A stretch of DNA of 64,000 nucleotides, taken from contig NZ_CXYV01000002.1 of NCBI RefSeq assembly GCF_001286805.1, positions 186,001 to 250,000 of the forward strand, written 5' to 3'. The DNA comes from Kallipyga gabonensis (GTDB lineage: Bacteria > Bacillota > Clostridia > Tissierellales > Peptoniphilaceae). A program made the translations under genes and the position numbers. Positions 36,184 to 44,496 of the stretch are shown piece by piece. Below the pieces are notes generated by a model. It did not search any database. It was not told the origin of the DNA and worked only from the letters and a program-made list of their open reading frames with translations. Every line of letters begins with the position of its first letter. The stretch's first letter is position 1.

Positions 36184-36391
36184 CGGAAGAATCAATACTC
36201 AGGTCACCAGGACGATCGGAATCTTCTTCATCCAAGGGCCAAACTTGCCCCTATTTCTGATAGGTTTTCTTCTATCCGTCTTTTCTGTTTTTTCAGCATA
36301 GAACCTCCTCATCTACAGAATAAACATCATGGCATTTATCATTTAGCGTTCTGGTATAGCAGGTTTCTGTTGATTTTACTTGAAGCGAGGA

Positions 36392-36895
36392 TCATTTTCG
36401 CGTCCGAATGATCCCAATAACCGAAAGAATAAAAGCGATAGGGGCAATGCGGGCAAAAGCCCATTCAAAGGAATGATAAGCAGTCCCAAGAACCGCTGTT
36501 TCCGGATCGCCATAGTCCCAATTCAAATATGGACTTTTAAGGAAGAGTAAGATCAGGCTAATGACCAGGATCATCAAGGCCAAAGCAATAAAAAGACCAT
36601 GAATCCGCTTTCTCTTTTTTTCATTTTCCTCAGAGAGCTTAAAATTGATCACTTCTAATTTTTTAGCAAGGATATTCAGCTCATCCACCTCTGCTTTTAT
36701 CATACTTTCCCCCAGCAAGCTGCTAACCGGTGTTTCAAGTGCTTTGGATAGGGCAATCAACATTTCCGAATCCGGCACAGAAAGCCCTTGCTCCCATTTA
36801 GACACTGTCTGTCGCACCACATACACTTTGCCGGCAAGTTCCTCCTGAGAAAGTCCCTTTTCTTTTCGTATTCTTTTGATATTCTCACTTAGCAT
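36392..36895 (-). CDS. XRE-family HTH regulator with two membrane segments
   Basis: A 167-residue protein. Residues 1-65 form a Cro/CI HTH (IKRIRKEKGLSQEELAGKVYVVRQTVSKWEQG). A coiled region with the run NEKKRKR is followed by two hydrophobic stretches (about residues 97-117 and 143-163), so it is probably membrane-anchored. AAAGGAGG precedes the ATG. Its target is unknown; no partner gene is adjacent. Confidence 0.85.
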   Translation of the reverse strand: MLSENIKRIRKEKGLSQEELAGKVYVVRQTVSKWEQGLSVPDSEMLIALSKALETPVSSLLGESMIKAEVDELNILAKKLEVINFKLSEENEKKRKRIHGLFIALALMILVISLILLFLKSPYLNWDYGDPETAVLGTAYHSFEWAFARIAPIAFILSVIGIIRTRK

Positions 36896-37038
36896 AGCTG
36901 AATCCTCCTTTTATAGTCAGAATACCGCCATTGTGTCCATTGCCACAAGCAACGAAAAGTAACATGAGGATGGATGGGGCTTATCAGGCTTGTCCACAGA
37001 AAGCGCCGGTCCAAATAGGCATTGGCTACCGCCAAAAA

Positions 37039-37479
37039 TCATTTCATCAAATCATTCTCTTCTAACTTCAGCAATTGGTAAAAATCATCAAAGTTGTCCG
37101 GATAGTCGTTGGAGCCACCTTTTTCCACCGCTTTATGACCATTGGAAAAACAGATCTCCAAGCTCCAGGAGTATCCATCCAAAACATTCCAATTGTCGTA
37201 GCGCTCCTCCCACTCGCCAACATGTAGGGCGGTCAGAGCTTCGAAAAAATCTTTTTTCATACCGGGAAATTCCTGAGTAAATGGCTTTACCTCATTCTGA
37301 AAGACATAGGAATAATCGACATCCAGAAAGAGATCTTCCCCTTTGAAGGTGATCTTCCTCGTCTCATACCCAACAAACCATTCACCATAAGTAAATTTAA
37401 TTTCTTTAATGAAGGGAATACTCTCCTCAAAAGATTGGATCCCTTTTTTCCGCCCGTTTAGCCCAGGATTCGTCATCAT
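37039..37479 (-). CDS. Hypothetical protein of 146 residues
   Basis: Not assigned to a named family. It is acidic and aromatic-rich, without signal peptide or membrane segment. The end reads WSLEICFSNGHKAVEKGGSNDYP followed by a short helix, a style I associate with small conserved proteins of gut Firmicutes. AAAGGAGG at good spacing supports the start. Hairpin array A lies just upstream of it. Confidence 0.65.
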   Translation of the reverse strand: MMTNPGLNGRKKGIQSFEESIPFIKEIKFTYGEWFVGYETRKITFKGEDLFLDVDYSYVFQNEVKPFTQEFPGMKKDFFEALTALHVGEWEERYDNWNVLDGYSWSLEICFSNGHKAVEKGGSNDYPDNFDDFYQLLKLEENDLMK

Positions 37480-37563
37480 CTAGCCTCCTTTCGCTTTTTA
37501 TACCAACCGACTCCCCTTTATTTTATGATTTTATCAAATGAAAACCAGGATTTGTCGCAACCG

Positions 37564-37836
37564 TAGTGGTGGTTTGGCTTTTTTGGGCGAATCAACACTA
37601 CCATGAGCCCCCCTTCTCCCCGCCTCAATAGTGGTGGTTTGGGCTTTTTCGGCAAATCAACACTATCTTGAGCCGTCTTTCTCTCTGCCAAAGTAGTGGT
37701 GGTTTGGACTTTTTCGTCGAATCAACACTTCCTTTGGGCATAAAAAATAGTGTTGGTCTGGCCTTTTTCGCCAAACCAACACTATCCCGAAGCCGAAACA
37801 CTAGTGGCGGTCTTCTCGATTTCCCTAAACCACCAC
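37564..37836. repeat. Hairpin array A: five units of a 37-bp imperfect palindrome
   Basis: Units start at 37564, 37629, 37694, 37748 and 37802 (spacing 65, 65, 54, 54). Consensus: TAGTGGTGGTTTGG, T-rich loop with TTTTTCG, then AAATCAACACTA. The fourth unit is nearly perfect (TAGTGTTGG with CCAACACTA). All point the same way. The fifth unit overlaps the 3' end of the acetyltransferase gene. The space 37480-37563 has no gene. Confidence 0.95.
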
Positions 37837-38097
37837 GTCCGCATAGTCCGGATGCGTGGAAAACCACTTGATAGCATAGGAGCAGGATAGCTCCGCTTTC
37901 ATCCCCTCATCGCGGAGCCGGTCAGCCAGTTTCTGGGTGATTTTCCCCGCAATGCCTTGACCGCCATAAGAAGGATCCACCTCCGTATGAAGGATGTTGA
38001 CGACACCGGGGCGGATCACCGGGTGGTCAATCCGTGCAATCTCTCTGCCGGACTCATCTTCCAGCCAGGTTTTTTCATCGTTATTCTTAAAAATCAT
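37825..38097 (-). CDS. Short GNAT-like N-acetyltransferase
   Basis: A 90-residue protein of the minimal acetyltransferase type: HTEVDPSYGGQGIAGKITQKLAD is the acetyl-CoA loop, and SCSYAIKWFSTHPDY is the usual C-terminal motif with Cys. Family members acetylate small molecules or proteins. It lies 15 bases downstream of hcp with AAGGAGC before the ATG, so it may be the last gene of the hcp unit. Its final codons and stop lie within the last unit of hairpin array A. Confidence 0.85.
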   Translation of the reverse strand: MIFKNNDEKTWLEDESGREIARIDHPVIRPGVVNILHTEVDPSYGGQGIAGKITQKLADRLRDEGMKAELSCSYAIKWFSTHPDYADVVV

Positions 38098-38112
38098 GAT
38101 AGATGCTCCTTT

Positions 38113-39750
38113 TTAGCCGATCAAGACCTCCAGATCCTCATCGACCGTCCTTATCCCTGCTAACCCGAAATTCTCTACCAGGACCTTGGCTACATTGGGA
38201 GATAAGAAGGCGGGAAGTGTGGGTCCCAGATGGATATTCTTTACCCCTAGGGAAAGAAGGGCCAAGAGTACGATCACGGCCTTCTGCTCATACCATGCAA
38301 TATTAAAGGCCAGCGGCAGATCATTGATATCCTCAAGTTCAAAGATCTCCTTCAACTTGAGAGCAATCAACGCCAATGAATAAGAATCGTTGCATTGCCC
38401 CGCATCCAAAACTCTTGGAATGCCGTCGATATCACCCAGGTTCAACTTATTATATCTATACTTTGCACAACCGGCGGTAAGAATAACCACATCCTTAGGA
38501 AGGGCCTTCGCAAACTCCGTATAATAGTCACGGCCCTTCTGTCTCCCGTCGCAACCCGCCATGACAACAAACTTGCGAATGGCTCCTGATTTCACGGCAT
38601 TGACAATGGGTTCCGCCAGAGCAAACACCTGGTTATGGGCGAATCCACCGGTAATCGTTCCGGTCTCGATCTCGGTTGGGGCCGGACAAGCTTTTGCTTG
38701 TTCAATGATCGCAGAAAAATCTTTTTCTTGCCCATATTCTCCCGGGATATGTCTACAGCCCGGATATCCCGCTGATCCTGTCGTCCACAGACGGTCTTTA
38801 TAGCTCTCTTTTGGCGGTACGATGCAGTTGGTGGTCATCAGAATAGGGCCATTGAAGCTTTCAAATTCATCCTTCTGTTTCCACCATGCGTTACCATAGT
38901 TGCCGGCAAAATGAGGATATTTCTTGAATGCCGGATAGTATTGGGCCGGCAGCATCTCGGAGTGCGTATAGACATCGACACCACTACCCTTCGTCTGTTC
39001 CAAAAGCATCTCCAGATCGCGAAGATCATGGCCGGAAATTAAAATAGCGGGATTCTTTCGGACCCCGAGATCAACGCTTGTGATCTCCGGGTTGCCATAA
39101 GTTTCGGTATTGGCTTTATCCAAGAGAGCCATACCCTCCACACCGAATTTCCCTGTTTCAAGTGTCAAAGCAACCAGTTCATCGAGCGAAAGAGAATCAT
39201 CCTGAACCTTGGTTAAGGCCTCCTGGATAAAGGCATCAACCTCTTCATTGTCATGATTGAGTGTGTTCGCATGTTTGGAGTAGGCGGCCAGACCCTTCAA
39301 TCCATAAGTGATGAGCTCCCGAAGGCTGCGAACATCCTCATCCTTCGTCGAAAGAACACCCACTGTTCCTGCTTTTCCTTCAAACTCCTCTTCACTGCCA
39401 TTCCAAAGCGCCGCCTCAGTCAATCCTTCCTTGTGGTCAAGCCGGCCAAGCTGGTCTTCCTTCGCTTTCAGCGTTTTCTTAATCGCTGCAATAATTGCCT
39501 CACGGTCAAAATTTGCATTCGTGATCGTCATAAAGAGATTCATTGTGACAAGGTGATTGACCTCTTTTGCGATTTCCTTCCCCTCATGACGGAGACCTGT
39601 CGTTACTGCAGAAAGCCCTTTTGTCACATAGACCAGAAGATCTTGCATGGCTGCTACTTCCGGCTTCTTCCCGCAAACTCCTGAAATTGTGCATCGTTTG
39701 CAACCTGCTGTTTCCTGACACTGGAAACAGAACATCTTCGTTTCTGCCAT
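38113..39750 (-). CDS. hcp: Hydroxylamine reductase / hybrid-cluster protein
   Basis: A 545-residue iron-sulfur protein. The N-terminal cluster Cys residues lie in [13 protein letters not shown] and GVCG. Hybrid-cluster ligands are seen in [26 protein letters not shown] and [11 protein letters not shown]. Hcp proteins reduce hydroxylamine in vitro and act as NO reductases in anaerobes. AAGGAGG precedes the ATG. The upstream ferredoxin is its likely electron donor, and the region shares a palindrome with a Crp/Fnr regulator. Confidence 0.97.
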   Translation of the reverse strand: MAETKMFCFQCQETAGCKRCTISGVCGKKPEVAAMQDLLVYVTKGLSAVTTGLRHEGKEIAKEVNHLVTMNLFMTITNANFDREAIIAAIKKTLKAKEDQLGRLDHKEGLTEAALWNGSEEEFEGKAGTVGVLSTKDEDVRSLRELITYGLKGLAAYSKHANTLNHDNEEVDAFIQEALTKVQDDSLSLDELVALTLETGKFGVEGMALLDKANTETYGNPEITSVDLGVRKNPAILISGHDLRDLEMLLEQTKGSGVDVYTHSEMLPAQYYPAFKKYPHFAGNYGNAWWKQKDEFESFNGPILMTTNCIVPPKESYKDRLWTTGSAGYPGCRHIPGEYGQEKDFSAIIEQAKACPAPTEIETGTITGGFAHNQVFALAEPIVNAVKSGAIRKFVVMAGCDGRQKGRDYYTEFAKALPKDVVILTAGCAKYRYNKLNLGDIDGIPRVLDAGQCNDSYSLALIALKLKEIFELEDINDLPLAFNIAWYEQKAVIVLLALLSLGVKNIHLGPTLPAFLSPNVAKVLVENFGLAGIRTVDEDLEVLIG

Positions 39751-39762
39751 AGCCTATCCTCC

Positions 39763-39948
39763 TTATTCTTCCTCTATCACTCCAACCGGACATCCGTCCA
39801 TCGCTTCTGCCGCTGCTTCTTCGAAATCAGCAGGAACATCACTTTCGATCGCCTTTGCCACACCTTCATCTGTCATGAAAAAAACTTCCGGGCAGGTTCC
39901 CTCGCAGAGTCCACATCCGATGCATCCTTCATTGACTCTATACTTCAT
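39763..39948 (-). CDS. Small [4Fe-4S] ferredoxin
   Basis: A 61-residue protein with one cluster motif: CIGCGLCEGTCPE near residue 9 and the fourth Cys in DGCPVGVI near the end. I use the ATG at 39948, 9 bases after AGAGG; a TTG and an ATG lie just upstream in frame. The C-terminal part is acidic. It lies 12 bases before hcp and should pass electrons to it. Confidence 0.9.
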   Translation of the reverse strand: MKYRVNEGCIGCGLCEGTCPEVFFMTDEGVAKAIESDVPADFEEAAAEAMDGCPVGVIEEE

Positions 39949-39969
39949 TGTCATCAACCTCTCTTTCTC

Positions 39970-40296
39970 TTAATCCAATGTAAGAAGAAGTGCCATCTTA
40001 AACTGTTTTGTCGCTTTTACTGAGTGCAGATCGGCTTTCGCAAAGTGGAAATTCTCGCCCGCCTTGATCGTATGGTCTTGTCCCTCATAGCTAATCACGG
40101 CGTCACCTTCCAAAGCGAAGACAATGGCATCGCCTGGCGCGGCGTGTTCCGGAAGTTCCGATCCTGCATCAAAGGCCATTAGAATAAACTTCACCTTATC
40201 ATCGTCCACCACATTCACCTTGGTGACTTTGCCTTCTGTATAAGAAACAAGATTTGCCAATTTGAAAACTTCGCCTGCTTTGATTACATTGTTCAT
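39970..40296 (-). CDS. Cupin-domain protein
   Basis: A 108-residue single-cupin protein, started at the ATG at 40296 with AAGGAGG upstream (frame open to 40338). It has PEHAAPGDAIVFALEG and AGENFHFAKADLHSVKA, where the usual metal ligands are only partly kept. It is the first gene of the unit cupin-ferredoxin-hcp-acetyltransferase. Similar small cupins often accompany hcp in anaerobes; its activity is unknown. Confidence 0.85.
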   Translation of the reverse strand: MNNVIKAGEVFKLANLVSYTEGKVTKVNVVDDDKVKFILMAFDAGSELPEHAAPGDAIVFALEGDAVISYEGQDHTIKAGENFHFAKADLHSVKATKQFKMALLLTLD

Positions 40297-40361
40297 CCTA
40301 CCCTCCTTCGACTTCTTTTGATTTCCTACTTCGATCATACTATAATTATTACAACTAGTAT

Positions 40362-40375
40362 GTTGTCATGGCAAC
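40362..40375. promoter_or_regulatory. Palindrome GTTGTCATGGCAAC between cupin and Crp/Fnr genes
   Basis: A 14-base inverted repeat with one mismatched pair, 15 bases before the Crp/Fnr ATG and 66 bases before the cupin ATG. Toward the cupin unit, TATAGT lies about 18 bases downstream of its edge, so the site would overlap the -35 region. The same motif (GTTGTTATAGCAAC) occurs before the DUF438 gene. Confidence 0.72.
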
Positions 40376-40390
40376 GTATCGGAGGTTTTT

Positions 40391-41056
40391 ATGAATACTT
40401 CTTTCCTAGCAAACACTCTCATCTTCAGGGGGATCACCGAAGACGAGATCTCCGTCTTGCTCACCTGCTTGGGTGCACAGGAGCGGACATTCCAAAAAGA
40501 TGAAGTCATCTTCCGGGCCGGCTCATCAATCAGCGAGATCGGCCTTATAGAATCCGGCAGCGTCAATATCGTGGTGAATTTTTATTGGGGGAACAGCAAT
40601 ATTTTTGGCCATGTAAGTAAGGGACAAATCTTTGGAGAAAACTATGCGGCGATCCCCGGCAAGGACCTCATCTGCGATGTTATTGCCTGTGAAGAGACCC
40701 GGGTTCTTTTTCTCAATATGCAAAAGCTCCTTACCCCATGCCAGCGGGCATGCGCCTTCCACACCCGGCTCGTTAAGAATATGCTTCGGATTTCCGCCCA
40801 GAAAAATCTGAATCTTTCTAGACGGATGATGCACACGGCTTCTTACTCCCTGCGGGAGAGGCTCCTGTCCTACTTGTCCGAACAAGCGCTGGAAGCCGGA
40901 AGTGCCCACTTCACCATCCCCTACAATCGCCAGCAACTTGCTGACTACCTTGCCGTTAATCGGAGTTCGATGTCCAAGGAACTCTCCAAAATGCAGGAAG
41001 ACGGATTGATCACCTACCGTAAGAATGAATTTACTTTAAAGGGAGGCTATGCATAA
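40391..41056 (+). CDS. Crp/Fnr-family transcriptional regulator
   Basis: A 221-residue regulator: a cyclic-nucleotide-binding-like sensor domain (residues about 15-130) and a winged HTH with YNRQQLADYLAVNRSSMSKELSKMQ as recognition region. It lacks an Fnr-type N-terminal Cys cluster, although CQRAC occurs near residue 117. It is divergent from the cupin-ferredoxin-hcp unit, which suggests an HcpR-like role in sensing NO or hydroxylamine stress. Its start overlaps a shared palindrome region, pointing to autoregulation. Confidence 0.92.
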   Translation: MNTSFLANTLIFRGITEDEISVLLTCLGAQERTFQKDEVIFRAGSSISEIGLIESGSVNIVVNFYWGNSNIFGHVSKGQIFGENYAAIPGKDLICDVIACEETRVLFLNMQKLLTPCQRACAFHTRLVKNMLRISAQKNLNLSRRMMHTASYSLRERLLSYLSEQALEAGSAHFTIPYNRQQLADYLAVNRSSMSKELSKMQEDGLITYRKNEFTLKGGYA

Positions 41057-41424
41057 TGAATAAAATATCGTGTAAACGCATCTATGAGGCATACGAAGAA
41101 ACAGACGGTTTTCGTATTCTTGTGGATCGACTATGGCCGCGAGGCGTCAAAAAGGAAAAGGCTAACATTGATTTGTGGGCTAAGGAGATTGCTCCATCTA
41201 ACGAACTCCGAAAATGGTTTTCTCATATTCCCGAAAAATATGCTGCATTTCATGAACGCTACAGAAAAGAATTAGCTGACAACCCGACTTCGGAGGAATT
41301 TAAAGATCTATGCCTACAAAAGATACAAGAAAGTGCAATAACTCTTCTTTATTCGGCAAAAAATGAGCAGTGTAATCACGCTCTTGTTCTCAAAGAATGG
41401 TTGATGGAACAAATGCGTGGATAA
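41056..41424 (+). CDS. DUF488-family protein
   Basis: A 122-residue cytoplasmic protein of the DUF488 family, with the hallmark FRILVDRLWPRGVKKEKANID near residues 19-39 and the late TLLYSAKNEQCNHALVLKEWL. Its function is not established. Its ATG shares one base with the stop of the Crp/Fnr gene (TAATG), so the two are coupled. Confidence 0.9.
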   Translation: MNKISCKRIYEAYEETDGFRILVDRLWPRGVKKEKANIDLWAKEIAPSNELRKWFSHIPEKYAAFHERYRKELADNPTSEEFKDLCLQKIQESAITLLYSAKNEQCNHALVLKEWLMEQMRG

Positions 41425-41432
41425 AAGAAACA

Positions 41433-41466
41433 GGAGGGTCATCCCAATCATAGCGGATAGCCCTCC
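41433..41466. terminator. Bidirectional terminator between DUF488 and DUF438 genes
   Basis: GGAGGG..ATCCC pairs with GGAT..CCCTCC with small bulges, between two convergent genes; on the minus strand it is followed by TGTTTCTTTT. Confidence 0.6.
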
Positions 41467-41500
41467 CTATTCTCTACAATTCTATAGTATTTGAACAGGT

Positions 41501-42679
41501 TTACACCTCGTCTCCAAGAAAGTGTTCCTTGGCAAATTCCATATCCTGGACCAGCTCCACCGTCCCTAAATACTTGCCGTCCCTATCCCGGACGGCCATA
41601 TATTTGACTAGCATGGTGCGGCCGCCCTTCTCCATCCAAACAGACACTTCGTCGCGGCGTTTATTCCTGAAATCCTCAATGATCTTCCGCACCATCGGCT
41701 CAATCTTGGGCGGATGGCAGGAGAAGACATTGCGGTCAATCGCCATAGCGGGTCGTTTGAATACCTTGGGCCCCTCATTGAAGAAGCGGTTGATGTTATC
41801 CGCATCGACAAAAGAAATCTCCAGCGGGATCGTATTCAGAAGGGCCGTCAGCTGGGCGACTGTCAGATGCCCACCCGGCATGACAACTTCACCCTCTCCG
41901 CCAGCCGCTATGGGGACCTCTGCCTTTTCGGCCTCTTGCCAATTCACCTGTCCCACGCCAAAGCAGACGGCATAGTCCTTGGAATCCCGATAAATCCCAA
42001 CCCATTCCTCTTGTGTGAAATTGGCGGCACAGATGGGAAAGAGAATATTCTGTTCTTTATCAACCATCTCCTCCGCACGATTGAGTACTGTATCCATGCG
42101 GCCCTTCCATGCCTCATCATGGTCCCCCTCACCGGAAAGACGACCCAGCTCATCCCGGATCTCATCATCCACCGTCCACATGACATCAGACGGCCCGGAT
42201 ATGCCATACTTCACCTTCAACAAGGGATAGAGGAGGTCCCCCTTCTTAGCATAGTGAATAGAAAGCTGGCGAATCTCGGGAAGAAGGTCCTCCCTCCCTT
42301 CCCTATACTCCGCAAGCAGCTTGGATAGTGCCTCATTTTCCTTGGTCAGCGTATATAAAGGATGGCCGATCATCATCTCCATCACCTCAGCATTGACTTT
42401 CCGATCTTCTGTCGTGGCCCCATGGAAAAGCGCCGCATGGACATCGCAAAGCTTCTGGACCTCGGTAAGCGGAGTTCCCTCCTCCAGCAACTCCTGCTCC
42501 GCCTGCATTATCTCAGCCGCTTCCACCTCCCCGAACTCATGGGCAAAATCCGCCCGCACCGCCTCCAGTGCTTCCCCTTGGCCAAGCCTCTTCAAATAAC
42601 CCTTGAGTTGGTCCGTCCGACTGTTGCTAGGCTTGCCGCTTGCCCGTTCTTTATCGTTGAAATCAAACTTCTTTGTCAT
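41501..42679 (-). CDS. DUF438/hemerythrin-like protein with C-terminal PAS domain
   Basis: A 392-residue protein, started at the ATG at 42679 with AAAGGAG 8 bases upstream. The N-terminal DUF438 helix region (SRTDQLKGYLKRLGQGEALEAVRADFA) is followed by an HHE-type region with HAALFHGAT and IRQLSIHYAKKGDLLYPLL, which offers iron-binding His and Glu. A PAS domain closes the protein (residues about 265-385, VWMEKGGRTMLVKYMAVRDRDGKYLGTVELVQD). Such proteins are linked to NO or oxygen handling. The promoter carries the same palindrome as the hcp/Crp region. Confidence 0.9.
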   Translation of the reverse strand: MTKKFDFNDKERASGKPSNSRTDQLKGYLKRLGQGEALEAVRADFAHEFGEVEAAEIMQAEQELLEEGTPLTEVQKLCDVHAALFHGATTEDRKVNAEVMEMMIGHPLYTLTKENEALSKLLAEYREGREDLLPEIRQLSIHYAKKGDLLYPLLKVKYGISGPSDVMWTVDDEIRDELGRLSGEGDHDEAWKGRMDTVLNRAEEMVDKEQNILFPICAANFTQEEWVGIYRDSKDYAVCFGVGQVNWQEAEKAEVPIAAGGEGEVVMPGGHLTVAQLTALLNTIPLEISFVDADNINRFFNEGPKVFKRPAMAIDRNVFSCHPPKIEPMVRKIIEDFRNKRRDEVSVWMEKGGRTMLVKYMAVRDRDGKYLGTVELVQDMEFAKEHFLGDEV

Positions 42680-42736
42680 CGTAATCACTCCTTTCCTTGT
42701 TTGTATTTAGCTTAGCCCTATCTCAGAACAATATCT

Positions 42737-42750
42737 GTTGTTATAGCAAC
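42737..42750. promoter_or_regulatory. Palindrome GTTGTTATAGCAAC upstream of the DUF438 gene
   Basis: Second copy of the 14-base inverted repeat found at 40362-40375, 58 bases before the DUF438 ATG. Relative to the first copy, the inner pair changes from C-G to T-A, which keeps the symmetry. Confidence 0.72.
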
Positions 42751-42787
42751 ACACTTGTGCGAATCGGCATGTTTTTTGCCGCCGTAG

Positions 42788-43049
42788 TAGTGGTGGCTTG
42801 GCGTTTTTGACGAATCAACACTATGTTTTTGGCGGCCCAATAGTGGTGGTTTAGCTGTTTTCAGCAAATCAACACTACTATGAGCCGCCACTCCCTCCGC
42901 CAAAGTAGTGGTGGTTTGGGCTTTTTTGTTGAATCAACACGAACATGAGCCAAAAAAAATAGTGTTGGTTTGGCGATTTCACTAAATCAACACTACTTAT
43001 CCCTCGCCACAGTAGTGTTGGATTACCATTTTTCCCCAAACCACTACTA
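42788..43049. repeat. Hairpin array B: five units of the 37-bp palindrome
   Basis: Units start at 42788, 42841, 42906, 42960 and 43013 (spacing 53, 65, 54, 53), same orientation and consensus as array A. The fourth unit has TAGTGTTGG with CAACACTA. The array ends 18 bases before the stop of the nuclease-like gene. Confidence 0.95.
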
Positions 43050-43067
43050 TTCTTGGACAAGCCCCCC

Positions 43068-43880
43068 TCACCCCGGCCATTTCAATCGCTCTTCAACAGT
43101 TTGCCGGACCAGGTCAAAATCGATATATACCTCGCTGGATTCAAAGGAAACCAACAAGCGTTCACCCAGGCGATAGCCCGATCTTCCGTAAAGCTTTATT
43201 TTCTCCAGGGCCCGATTCATATAGCCCACATCATCCATCAGGCCAAAATGCTCCCAATAAACTTCCTCCAAGCTCCTGGGGTCCAGGAAGGTGAAATCCG
43301 GATAGAGAATGCGACCACCCCTCAACCGCAATGGACACTCATATTTATACGGCACCCCGGCATCATAAAAAAGATCCGCCAAAATCTTTTCCGATTTGGA
43401 CCGGACAATTTCCCCAAGCTTCGTCACAATGGAACGAGAACTTTTGGGCATGGGGTTAGGTGAGTAGGCCTCATCCATCCATTGAGCCAAGCGGTCTTTT
43501 TTCGTCATCATCACCGGATGAATAAGCTCCTTTCGCGCATCCGGTAAGTCATCATAGAGCTTTCCGATATCCTCCTCATGAATTCTCCGCCCCAGCTCCT
43601 CCATCAAAGGAAGACAGCGATCGATGGCGCACTGTACTTTCCTGTAATAGGCCTTTTGTGCCAGCTCCTTCGCCAGTCCCAGTTGTTCTTTCCGAAGATA
43701 TTTTCGCACTGTCTTTCCCTGGTTCCGGTCATAGACACAGGAATAATAACGCCTAGCTGTCCCGCTTTGCCGCATTTCCAACCAGCCCTCCATGGCCATT
43801 ATCGACTGGTTCTCAATGAAACTTTGTACCGAACGATATTGCTTCGTCCTTTTTATTAATTCATTCTCCAGGTTCGACAT
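43068..43880 (-). CDS. PD-(D/E)XK-nuclease-like hypothetical protein
   Basis: A 270-residue protein, started at the ATG at 43880 with GAGGAGG upstream (the frame is open to 43898). The N-terminal third is helical and basic and contains ARRYYSCVYDRNQGKTVRKYL, which looks like a nucleic-acid-binding patch. Residues about 160-225 resemble a PD-(D/E)XK core: VRSKSEKILADLFYDAGVP, KYECPL, ILYPDFTFLDP and VYWEHFG, giving the Glu, Asp and late acidic residue. I recognise no named family. It is flanked on both sides by arrays (B and C) of the same hairpin. Confidence 0.75.
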   Translation of the reverse strand: MSNLENELIKRTKQYRSVQSFIENQSIMAMEGWLEMRQSGTARRYYSCVYDRNQGKTVRKYLRKEQLGLAKELAQKAYYRKVQCAIDRCLPLMEELGRRIHEEDIGKLYDDLPDARKELIHPVMMTKKDRLAQWMDEAYSPNPMPKSSRSIVTKLGEIVRSKSEKILADLFYDAGVPYKYECPLRLRGGRILYPDFTFLDPRSLEEVYWEHFGLMDDVGYMNRALEKIKLYGRSGYRLGERLLVSFESSEVYIDFDLVRQTVEERLKWPG

Positions 43881-44036
43881 ACTCTTTCTCCTCCTCATAA
43901 ACTCAGCTAACGCTGGTGATGAGTAAAGTATAAAAGAGGGCGACCTCCTGCTCTGTCCCTGGATGTTTCCCTTTTCCCTCTCCGTATCTCAATTTAAGGT
44001 TTTCGGCGAACCATTGCAGTGATTCTTCCGTCTAAG

Positions 44037-44126
44037 TAGTGGTGGTTTGACTTTTTCGGCAAATCACCACTATCTTTTGACGAATAAAATAGTGGTGATT
44101 TCCCATTTTTCCTTAAACCACCACTA
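44037..44126. repeat. Hairpin array C: two units of the 37-bp palindrome
   Basis: Units start at 44037 and 44090 (spacing 53). Both are near-perfect stems using GTGGTG with CACCAC, in contrast to GTGTTG with CAACAC in arrays A and B, so paired positions change together. Confidence 0.93.
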
Positions 44127-44496
44127 TGACCCGCAGGTACATCCCCTTAAAACCATCCCATATTTTCCTCATTCCATAAAAAACCGCCAAGAGAAAAACT
44201 CTTTGGTGGTCGTTACCTTTTTCTATGGTAGCCTTGGCCTAGCATCTCCCTTTTCCTGACCATCAAAGATAATGTTGTCCAATGAAACCTTGGCTCCATC
44301 TGCGATGTACTGTCGTTGATCAGTGATATTCTCATCGATAAACTTTCAGGGAAAATATCAACCCCTTCCTGTAAAATAAGAAGGGGCTAATGATATTGGT
44401 CTGCAAATACGCATTTCAAAGGCTGAATGGCTGATAAAAGCAGACGATCTATGGCAAATATCTTCGCCGCCCCCACTCACACGAAAGGAAGACAGC
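44127..44496. other. Intergenic stretch without a supported gene
   Basis: No ribosome site with an open frame. On the minus strand a 40-codon open stretch (about 44227-44350) reads like the tail of a protein (DNIIFDGQEKGDARPRLP) but has no start and may be a remnant. Confidence 0.5.

Noticed and set aside
42788-43049. CRISPR array
   Set aside because: Units are palindromic over their whole length, the spaces between them are only 16-28 bases and partly similar, and no cas gene is in the window.
44227-44350. Small minus-strand protein in the tatD upstream region
   Set aside because: It has no start codon with a ribosome site and no recognised family; at most it is a gene remnant.
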